DNA of 10,920 bases from Rubritepida sp. (GTDB taxonomy: Bacteria; Pseudomonadota; Alphaproteobacteria; Acetobacterales; Acetobacteraceae). The stretch's first letter is position 1. Every line of letters begins with the position of its first letter. The stretch is taken from positions 1-10,920 of the forward strand of contig JAQGHZ010000106.1 in the NCBI GenBank assembly GCA_028291485.1, written 5' to 3'. The notes beneath the pieces are model-generated. The model was not told the DNA's origin, did not search any database, and was given only the letters and a program-made list of their open reading frames with translations. This document shows positions 1-4,849 of this stretch, one piece after another. Made by a program: the position numbers and the translations under genes.

Positions 1-234
1 CTCGACCTGGGCGACGGTGGAAGTGAGGTCCGCGAACGCCTGCTGGCGCCACGCCTGGAACGGTTCATCGGCGTGATCTACCGGCCCGAGACGGAGCGCT
101 GGAGCCACTATGTCGAATGCTCGCTGCCGCGGCAGTTCGACGCCTGGGTCTGGTTCGACGAGACGCGGGCGGTCACCCCACTCCCGACGCGTCGCACGGA
201 AGGGCCCGCCGAGACCTGGCCTTCCGGCCTCTGA
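1..234 (+). CDS. Erythromycin esterase family protein, C-terminal fragment (5' end outside window)
   Basis: Frame 1 is open from the first base to a TGA at 232-234 and encodes 77 residues. The stretch RFIGVIYRPETERWSHYVE, followed by SLPRQFDAWVWFDETRAVTPL, is the typical C-terminus of erythromycin-esterase-family (EreA/EreB-like) hydrolases, including the long environmental versions often fused to other domains. The catalytic His/Glu motifs lie upstream and cannot be checked, so activity and substrate are unknown; most chromosomal members have no proven macrolide esterase role. The gene is convergent with the HlyD-family gene. A fortuitous ATG frame at 110 overlaps it and is not coding. Family assignment is from recalled C-terminal pattern only. 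Confidence 0.8.
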   Translation, partial: LDLGDGGSEVRERLLAPRLERFIGVIYRPETERWSHYVECSLPRQFDAWVWFDETRAVTPLPTRRTEGPAETWPSGL

Positions 235-471
235 TCCCGCGAGCCCTTGTCAGCGGCCCGTCGTGCCGCGGGGCGGGGAATCGCCCGTGCCGACCGGGCC
301 GGAGGTCCGGGGCGTGGTGCCGGCCGTTCCCGAAGATGGCGTTGGCTGCTCTACCCGCGCGTAACGGACGTTTCGCGAGCGCAGGTTGGGTGGGCTGAAT
401 TGTCGTGCCGGTTTGCACCGACCCGTTCAGCGAGGCCGCGCGAAATGCTGCGCGGGAGTGAGCGAAGGAGA
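235..471. other. Convergent intergenic region with GC-rich hairpins
   Basis: This 237-bp stretch separates two convergent stop codons. No convincing gene is seen. It holds several GC-rich inverted repeats. The clearest is a 6-bp stem at 436-441 (CCGCGC) and 450-455 (GCGCGG) with an 8-base loop, 17 bases past the stop of the HlyD-family gene. It lacks a T-run on either strand, so it is at best a weak or Rho-assisted terminator. Confidence 0.35.
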
Positions 472-1710
472 CTAATGCCCTCCCAAAACGAGCAACTGAA
501 ACGGCATCAGCAGAGCCTGTATCCGCAGCAGGATGGCGTGGACCAGCCCGACCGCATCGACGGCATGCAGCGCGATCGCACGGCCCGTGCCGATTCCGGG
601 CTGCGACAGCGCCTCGTGGTTCGAGGTATAGGCGTTGGCGATGCAGTGACTTCCGGGGACGACGCCGTCCAGCCCGCCCTCGTAGAGCGGCTCCAACGAG
701 ACCAGGACGGTCCCCGGCTGGCGGAACTGCTGGACGTCGAGCAGCTGGTCGGTCCCGCGGATCTGCCCGCCTGCCACGAAGGCCTGCACCTGCGTGACCA
801 CCATCGGGATCACGACCCAGGGCTGCGAAATGCAAACGGCCTCGGCGATCATGCCGACCCGCAGCACCTTCGCCTCGATCTGCCCGAAGCCGGCCGCGAG
901 CGAGCGGTTGCGGGTGCCCAGCCCCTCGGGCACCAGCACGCCCGCCGGGCGCAACAAGGGGTTCACGACGTCGCCCACCTGGAGCAGGAACTGCTCCACC
1001 CGGCCGCTGACGCCGGCGCGGATTACGGTCTTGTCCAGCTCGGCCTGTGCCTGTGCCAGGGCGGCCAGGGCGCTGGCGCGTTCGGCGGGCAGCTGGTCCG
1101 AGATGCGGGCCGCCACGACCTGGCTCGCCGCCTGCGCGGCCGCGACGCCGGCCTCCCGCGTCTGCACCAGCACCTCGGCACGCTCGACCTCGCGCCGCGC
1201 CACGACATCGAAGTTCCGCCGGGTCAGTTCCCTCTTCACAGCCAGGTCATCGGTGGCCTGGCGCAACGAGCCCTCGGCCTCGAGGGTCCGCGCCCGGCTC
1301 GAGGCCAGGTCCGCCTGCGCGCCCAGGACCGTGGCGTCCACCTGGGCGATGGCGCGCCGGGCCGCCTCCACCGCCGTCTGCTGCGTCTCGTCGGCGAGGC
1401 GGAAGAGGGGCGCTCCGGCCTCCACGGCCTGGCTCCCGCGCACGAAGATCTCGGCCACGCGCCCATTGGTCTGGGGCACGATCGGCACGGCCCGGAACAC
1501 CGAGACGACGTAGGTGGTCGCAGGATGGAAGTAGAAGACCAGCGTGATCAGGCTGATCGTCAGCAGCAGGCAGCTCACGATGCCCCAGCGCAACTCGAAC
1601 CAGACCGAGAAGAAGGTGATCTCGCGCCCGAATCGCTTGCCCTGGGCATAGCGGCGGAACAGGTAGTCGGGGAGGATCGTGACCAGCGAGCAGAGGATGA
1701 TTTCCAGCAT
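472..1710 (-). CDS. HlyD-family membrane fusion (periplasmic adaptor) protein
   Basis: This 412-residue protein resembles YibH/YiaV-type and EmrA-type adaptors. Residues 1-17 are hydrophobic, and 43-61 form an uncleaved inner-membrane anchor. Residues 72-106 (VPIVPQTNGRVAEIFV, then GAPLFRLAD) form the first half of the lipoyl/barrel-sandwich domain. Residues 107-225 are Ala/Glu/Arg-rich and read as a long coiled-coil hairpin. Residues 229-250 (VIRAGVSGRVEQFLLQVGD) close the lipoyl domain, and about 272-350 form the beta-barrel part. The C-terminus (384-409) is unusually hydrophobic. The ATG at 1710 follows a purine-rich AAGGGCGGG, and the upstream gene stops 3 bp before it, so the two are one operon. 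No ABC or MFS transporter or TolC-like gene is adjacent; the exported substrate is unknown. Confidence 0.9.
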   Translation of the reverse strand: MLEIILCSLVTILPDYLFRRYAQGKRFGREITFFSVWFELRWGIVSCLLLTISLITLVFYFHPATTYVVSVFRAVPIVPQTNGRVAEIFVRGSQAVEAGAPLFRLADETQQTAVEAARRAIAQVDATVLGAQADLASSRARTLEAEGSLRQATDDLAVKRELTRRNFDVVARREVERAEVLVQTREAGVAAAQAASQVVAARISDQLPAERASALAALAQAQAELDKTVIRAGVSGRVEQFLLQVGDVVNPLLRPAGVLVPEGLGTRNRSLAAGFGQIEAKVLRVGMIAEAVCISQPWVVIPMVVTQVQAFVAGGQIRGTDQLLDVQQFRQPGTVLVSLEPLYEGGLDGVVPGSHCIANAYTSNHEALSQPGIGTGRAIALHAVDAVGLVHAILLRIQALLMPFQLLVLGGH

Positions 1711-1713
1711 GGC

Positions 1714-2124
1714 TCAGTGCCCGCCCTTCTCGGCGGGCGCAGCGCCCTCTTCCACCGGCTCGGTGGTGGTGTCGCCCTCTCCCGGCGCCAGGCCGGCGAT
1801 GCGCTCGTTGGAGCCCGCGATCCGCCGCAGCGGGCCGGTGAAATCCGGGATGTCGACCAGGGCCAGGAGCAGGCCGGCCACCCAGAACAGATGGATATGC
1901 GTGAACAGGGCCAGCAGGCCGAGAACTGCGACGATCTCGAACTGCAGCTTCTGGCTTCGGTGCGCCATCCGCTCCGGAAGGGTGTGGAGCCGGAGGAAGA
2001 GGATCCCGAACGCCACCACCGCGCCGAGCAGGAACGCGCCGGAGACCAGCATGACCACGTCCGTTCCATCGGGCCCCGCGACGAACAAGGGCAGGTGGTG
2101 TGGCGCGGCGGGGTGAATGGTCAT
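1714..2124 (-). CDS. Small inner-membrane protein paired with the HlyD-family adaptor
   Basis: The 136-residue product has two hydrophobic segments, about residues 24-42 (VMLVSGAFLLGAVVAFGILF) and 61-86 (FEIVAVLGLLALFTHIHLFW and on through ALVDIPDF). A Glu/Pro-rich, probably cytoplasmic tail ends in EKGGH. It occupies the position of the DUF3302-like partner (YibI/YiaW) in E. coli adaptor pairs, but sequence identity to that family cannot be confirmed by eye. The chosen ATG at 2124 has a GGGAAAG about 11 bases upstream. A TTG two codons earlier (2130) sits only 5 bases from that element and is the alternative start. Its stop lies 3 bp before the adaptor start, so it probably acts with the adaptor, for example as an assembly or anchoring partner. 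Function is otherwise unknown. Confidence 0.8.
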   Translation of the reverse strand: MTIHPAAPHHLPLFVAGPDGTDVVMLVSGAFLLGAVVAFGILFLRLHTLPERMAHRSQKLQFEIVAVLGLLALFTHIHLFWVAGLLLALVDIPDFTGPLRRIAGSNERIAGLAPGEGDTTTEPVEEGAAPAEKGGH

Positions 2125-2179
2125 GCTCAATGCATCTTTCCCAATAACGCCGGGCGAAGAGTGCCTTCTCCCGCTTCGG

Positions 2180-2208
2180 CCTGTATCACTGATTTGTCAG
2201 TCGCCCAA
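2180..2208 (-). promoter_or_regulatory. Candidate promoter with embedded inverted repeat, upstream of the adaptor operon
   Basis: Reading the minus strand, TTGGGC (2208-2203) and TACAGG (2185-2180) are separated by exactly 17 bases, as in a weak sigma-70-like promoter. The spacer contains a perfect 5-bp inverted repeat, ACTGA-TTTG-TCAGT (2188-2201), in the place where a repressor operator would sit. The start codon at 2124 would be about 50 bases from the transcription start. The boxes are imperfect and this is an inference by eye. Confidence 0.3.
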
Positions 2209-2329
2209 CGGAGCCGGTAGTGGCACCCGTCAAAAGAGTAACCCTATTGGTCTCTGCATGAGCTCTTTGAGCGGCGTCATTGTCAGCGGGGGAAACTGGG
2301 GAGCAGGTCACAGGAACCAGGAAGAGGAC

Positions 2330-2361
2330 GCCCGCTTTCACGATGGGCCCGCTTTCACGAT
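2330..2361. repeat. Two-unit tandem repeat, 17-bp period
   Basis: GCCCGCTTTCACGAT occurs at 2330-2344 and again at 2347-2361, 15/15 identical and separated by GG. It straddles the stop codon (2340-2338) of the doubtful minus-strand ORF. Such a short tandem duplication is typical of replication slippage. Confidence 0.9.
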
Positions 2362-2622
2362 AGGAACGACTCGCGTTCCCTTCACCACCTCCAGGCAGCT
2401 ATCCTCGCCGCTGCCCAGCAGTCGCTCATCGTGAAGCGGCCAGTTGCGCCGAGAACACGAATAACCGTCCAGGGCGAGAATGACGCAGGCCTTGGACAGA
2501 GAGCGAGAGAAGTCCCAGTCCACCGGCGCGGTCTGGAGGCGGCGGGTCGTCCTCGCGCCCCAGGATGGATAGGTCTGTGCCTCAGCCCATCGGTTCAATC
2601 GAGACTGCCAGCGCTTCCTCAT
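2338..2622 (-). CDS. Doubtful hypothetical protein (94 residues)
   Basis: I do not recognise this protein and am not sure it is real. The ATG at 2622 lies inside the end of the lipoprotein gene (41-bp overlap) and is preceded by AGGTGG at a 9-base spacing, which would allow translational coupling. A GTG at 2523 is an alternative start. The C-terminal half (residues about 34-94, from VDWDFSRSLSKACVILALDG to VVKGTRVVPIVKAGPS) has protein-like composition, with three cysteines and alternating hydrophobic residues. The N-terminal 30 residues are Arg/Trp-rich and look like an antisense or shifted frame. Third-position GC is weaker than in the flanking genes. It could be a small gene, the remnant of an older gene, or chance. 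Confidence 0.22.
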   Translation of the reverse strand: MRKRWQSRLNRWAEAQTYPSWGARTTRRLQTAPVDWDFSRSLSKACVILALDGYSCSRRNWPLHDERLLGSGEDSCLEVVKGTRVVPIVKAGPS

Positions 2623-3145
2623 AAACCATGTCCACCTGCTCCCCCACGCGCAGCGTGCGGACGAAGGCCAGGACCTCCGGGTTCCGCGGGGTGACCGTGC
2701 GGGAGAGATTGCCCGGACCGGTGAAGCTGACCGCGCTCGTGTTGGGATCGATTGCCGTGATGGTGACGCGGGCGGCGTGGACGCGGGTCATCTCGCCACC
2801 CGGCCGGGCCGCATCGCGCGAGATGCTCTCCCCTGCGAAGGGGGGCGCCGCTGCACCGGCACGCGGGCGAACCACCCGTGCGGCCAGCGCCTGATAGTAG
2901 CTCACCGCCACGCGGTCGCCTGGGCGGATCTGGTTGAGGCGCTGCACACGGCTGCCAACGACCATCGACAACAACCTGCCGGACTGGGCGCCGGACTGGC
3001 CTCGTATCAGCACCTCCCGGGAAGTGGGATCCACCGTCTCGACGACGCCGTTGAGCTGGATGGTCTCCTCGGCATCTATGGAGGACTGGCACGCCGCGAG
3101 CAGCGGCAGGGCAAGCGGCAGCGTCAGGATGAGGCGGCGTTTCAT
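2582..3145 (-). CDS. Lipoprotein with two repeated OB-like (DUF5666-like) domains
   Basis: The 187-residue protein begins with a lipoprotein signal: MKRR, hydrophobic core LILTLPLALPL and lipobox L16-A17-A18-C19. Gln follows the Cys, so outer-membrane sorting is likely under the E. coli rule. The ATG at 3145 is chosen over one 13 codons upstream because it gives this signal and has AGGAAG 7 bases before it. The mature part holds two similar units: residues 32-91 (GVVETVDPTSREVLIRG, ending in PGDRVAVSYYQALAARV) and 126-183 (RVTITAIDPNTSAVSFTG, ending in VGEQVDMVYEEALAVSI). A Pro/Ala/Gly-rich linker joins them. The pattern recalls DUF5666-type beta-barrels, in which a small strand-rich domain has a conserved G-D-x-V turn. 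Function is unknown. It is on the same strand as the adaptor pair but about 450 bp away, so it is probably separately transcribed. Confidence 0.85.
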   Translation of the reverse strand: MKRRLILTLPLALPLLAACQSSIDAEETIQLNGVVETVDPTSREVLIRGQSGAQSGRLLSMVVGSRVQRLNQIRPGDRVAVSYYQALAARVVRPRAGAAAPPFAGESISRDAARPGGEMTRVHAARVTITAIDPNTSAVSFTGPGNLSRTVTPRNPEVLAFVRTLRVGEQVDMVYEEALAVSIEPMG

Positions 3146-3230
3146 GGATGTTCTTCCTGTCTGGCATTCGGAGGTGTCGTTCACCTTCAGAACCTAGCGC
3201 CACAATGGCAGTCACGAGGCAGGGCGTCAG

Positions 3231-3252
3231 CGTTAGTTACTGTGACATTCCG
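3231..3252. repeat. Left inverted repeat of the collapsed copy
   Basis: The sequence begins CGTTAGTTACTGTGACATT and differs from the left repeat of the intact module (4818-4839) at one base of 22. It pairs with the right repeat at 3465-3486 at 16 of 22 positions, so this pair is more decayed than the intact one. Confidence 0.85.
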
Positions 3253-3262
3253 CGCGCCAGGC

Positions 3263-3354
3263 CTACTTCGGAAGGCGAGCCGGGGCCGGCCCTGGCCCGA
3301 TGGCGGTCCCATCAGCACAAACCCATGCAGCACGTTCTGCGCGTTGATCTTCCG
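3263..3354 (-). pseudogene. Remnant of a TPR-protein gene (3' end plus one internal piece)
   Basis: Next to the left inverted repeat, the minus strand encodes GTAIGPGPAPARLPK then TAG, matching the C-terminus GTAIGPRPVPLRLPK of the intact gene at 4850-6502. Directly upstream, in a different frame, it encodes RKINAQNVLHGFVLM, matching RKINAPHVLYGFVLI at residues 459-473 of that gene. The loss of 187 bp joins the two pieces out of frame, and everything N-terminal is gone. No product is expected. Confidence 0.85.
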
Positions 3355-3406
3355 AACGAACGCTGCGCGATCGGATGCCGCCGGCCACCCGTAAGACCGA
3401 AATACA

Positions 3407-3484
3407 GTGGCCGATCCTCCGCTCAACCTGGACGTCATCATCGCCGGCTTTCCGGCCGACCTCACCGAACGTCACCGTGATTGA
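3407..3484 (+). pseudogene. Remnant of the 83-residue small gene
   Basis: From GTG at 3407 the frame reads VADPPLNLDVIIAGFP, aligning with VAEPPLNLEAVIARFP of the intact gene that starts at 6927. It then runs through an internal deletion into the right flank and stops at 3482-3484 after 25 residues. The conserved 16-codon N-terminus with third-position changes shows the frame was once selected as coding. It also supports GTG as the true start of the intact gene. The peptide itself is probably not functional. Confidence 0.75.
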
Positions 3485-3486
3485 CG
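3465..3486. repeat. Right inverted repeat of the collapsed copy
   Basis: This segment begins CCGAACGTCACCGTGA and corresponds to 7212-7233 of the intact module. It matches the reverse complement of 3231-3252 at 16 of 22 positions. The similarity to the intact module continues outward for a further 66 bases to 3552. Confidence 0.8.
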
Positions 3487-3555
3487 AAGAACGCCCCGTC
3501 GCATCGTTGCCGGCGCGCGCCGCCGTGCCGCATCGTTGGCTTGCACAAGACCGTA

Positions 3556-3570
3556 GCCCCCTGTCGGGGC
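3556..3570 (+). promoter_or_regulatory. Small hairpin in the ompA-like leader
   Basis: GCCCC (3556-3560) and GGGGC (3566-3570) form a 5-bp GC stem with a 5-base loop, 43 bases upstream of the outer-membrane protein start codon. It could stabilise the 5' end of the mRNA, as leader hairpins do for other ompA genes, but this is inference. No promoter box can be assigned with confidence. Confidence 0.25.
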
Positions 3571-3613
3571 GACAACGGATAGTCATAGTCTTCCTCAAGG
3601 TTGGGACCTCCTC

Positions 3614-4750
3614 ATGGCACTACGCAAATTCCTCTGGGCCACGGCCGCATTGGCCTCGCCGCTGGCGGCCCAGGCGCAGCCTGTATCGGGCGTCTATGTC
3701 GGCGCTGGCGCCGGCGCGAATTGGTCCAACGCGACGGACCTGCGCCAGAACGGCAGCCTGACATCGGCGCTGCGCAGCGCCGGCTTCCCGGCCAACAACG
3801 GCCGCACCACCTTCGATACCGGCTTCGTCGGCGTCGGCAGCGTGGGCTACGGCTTCGGCAACGGCCTCCGGTTGGAAGGCGAGATCGGCTATCGCCACAA
3901 TGACACCAGTGGCATCAGCGGCTTCGGGCCGGCGGTGAACAGCGGTCGCATCCCCGGCACCAACGGCGCGCGGTTCAGCCTGAGCTTCATGGCGAACGCC
4001 TTCTATGATTTCCAAATTCCGGGCGCGCCCTGGGTGATGCCCTATCTCGGCGCCGGCGTCGGCGTGGGCCTCACCGCCTTCACCGGCAGCGCCTCGCACA
4101 TCTCGGTCCCCGGCACCAACCTGCGCACCGACTACAACGGCGACATCGCCGTCTTCGCCTATCAGGCGATCGCCGGCGTGGCCTTCCCGATCGCCGCGGT
4201 GCCGGGCCTCGCGGTCACCGCCGAGTATCGCTACTTCGCCACGACCGAGGTCAAGTATTCGTCGACGGCGACCGTGATCTCCACCGGGCGGCCGGTGGCC
4301 ACCGGCTCCGTCACGGTGGACAACGGCAACCACAGCGCCCTGCTCGGGCTGCGCTACGCCTTCAACACGCCGCGTCCGGCGCCGGTCATGGCCGCGCCCG
4401 TCGCCGCCGCGCCGGCCCCGGCCCGCACCTACCTGGTCTTCTTCGACTGGGATCGCGCGGACCTGACCGACCGCGCCCGGCAGATCATCGCCGACGCGGC
4501 GCAGAACGTCCGCCTGGTGACTTCGACTCGCATCGAGGTGTCCGGCCATGCCGACCGCACCGGCACGGCCGCCTACAACCAGCGCCTGTCGGTGCGTCGT
4601 GCCGAGGCGGTTTCCGCCGAGCTCGTCCGCCGCGGCATCAGCCGCGACGAGATCACGGTCCAGGGCTTCGGCTTCGACCGTCCGCTCGTTCCGACGGCGA
4701 TGGGTGTGCGCGAGCCGCAGAACCGCCGCGTCGAGATCGTCCTGCGCTGA
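3614..4750 (+). CDS. Outer-membrane beta-barrel protein with C-terminal OmpA peptidoglycan-binding domain
   Basis: The 378-residue protein has a Sec signal peptide (MALRKFLWATAALASPLAAQA, likely cleaved after A21). A Gly/aromatic-rich beta-barrel spans residues 25-250 (GVYVGAGAGANWS, VGYGFGNGLRLEGEIGYR, PYLGAGVGVGL, LLGLRYAF). A Pro/Ala linker occupies 252-270. The OmpA-like domain at 271-378 contains GHADRTGTAAYNQRLSVRRA, with the diaminopimelate-binding pair D314 and R329 both present. It therefore should span the outer membrane and tether it to peptidoglycan. The ATG at 3614 is preceded by AAGG and GGGA elements, and the signal peptide confirms the start. The gene is monocistronic, ending in a hairpin, and lies exactly between the two copies of the inverted-repeat module. 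The upstream region (to 3552) is shared with that of the decarboxylase operon. Confidence 0.93.
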   Translation: MALRKFLWATAALASPLAAQAQPVSGVYVGAGAGANWSNATDLRQNGSLTSALRSAGFPANNGRTTFDTGFVGVGSVGYGFGNGLRLEGEIGYRHNDTSGISGFGPAVNSGRIPGTNGARFSLSFMANAFYDFQIPGAPWVMPYLGAGVGVGLTAFTGSASHISVPGTNLRTDYNGDIAVFAYQAIAGVAFPIAAVPGLAVTAEYRYFATTEVKYSSTATVISTGRPVATGSVTVDNGNHSALLGLRYAFNTPRPAPVMAAPVAAAPAPARTYLVFFDWDRADLTDRARQIIADAAQNVRLVTSTRIEVSGHADRTGTAAYNQRLSVRRAEAVSAELVRRGISRDEITVQGFGFDRPLVPTAMGVREPQNRRVEIVLR

Positions 4751-4760
4751 GACCGGAAAG

Positions 4761-4781
4761 GCCGGGTGCTTCGCACCCGGC
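4761..4781 (+). terminator. Hairpin terminator after the OmpA-family gene
   Basis: GCCGGGTGC (4761-4769) and GCACCCGGC (4773-4781) form a perfect 9-bp stem with a TTC loop, starting 10 bases after the stop codon. It is followed by ATTCCCT rather than a T-run, so termination may be partial, but position and stem strength fit a GC-rich alphaproteobacterial terminator. Confidence 0.7.
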
Positions 4782-4817
4782 ATTCCCTGCACTACCCCCG
4801 CGCGCGCCTGTGGACAG

Positions 4818-4839
4818 CGTTACTTACTGTGACATTCCG
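4818..4839. repeat. Left inverted repeat of the intact module
   Basis: It reads CGTTACTTACTGTGACATT plus CCG and begins 10 bases beyond the stop codon of the TPR gene. It matches the reverse complement of 7212-7233 except at positions 8, 17 and 21. Each copy also contains an internal imperfect dyad, GTTAC...GTGAC, which is the shape of a dimeric operator. Confidence 0.85.
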
Positions 4840-4849
4840 CCCGCCAGCC

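Larger units (their letters stand above)
2125..2581. other. Region between the adaptor pair and the lipoprotein gene
   Basis: This 457-bp stretch has lower coding bias than its neighbours. It holds a candidate minus-strand promoter for the adaptor operon (2180-2208), a 17-bp-period tandem repeat (2330-2361) and most of a doubtful minus-strand ORF (2338-2622). Plus-strand frames here show no start with a ribosome binding site and no recognisable protein. About 2209-2329 shows nothing further that can be supported. Confidence 0.4.
3228..3552. repeat. Collapsed (internally deleted) copy of the 4815-7299 module
   Basis: Four segments match the downstream module in the same order and orientation. 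3231-3310 matches 4818-4897 without gaps (70/80 identical). 3311-3354 matches 5085-5128 (39/44). About 3365-3453 matches 6884-6973. 3465-3552 matches 7212-7299 without gaps (74/88). Relative to the full copy, about 187, 1743 and 225 bp are missing. The first junction shows ATC in both parents. The second falls at TCTTCCG, which is present at both 5122-5128 and 6865-6871 in the intact copy. The lengths balance: 2485 bp collapses to 325 bp. Confidence 0.9.

Noticed and set aside
436..455. Strong terminator for the HlyD-family gene
   Set aside because: The 6-bp stem has no following T-run on the minus strand, so it is only noted within the intergenic entry.
247..2220. Long plus-strand open frame (657 codons) across the adaptor operon
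   Set aside because: It is antisense to the HlyD-family and small membrane protein genes, and its product is a Gly/Arg/His/Asp-rich composition without any domain. High GC keeps antisense frames open.
3620..4792. Minus-strand frame of 390 codons opposite the OmpA-family gene
   Set aside because: Low-complexity Ala/Gly/Asp/Arg/Val product. The plus strand has a signal peptide, barrel and OmpA domain.
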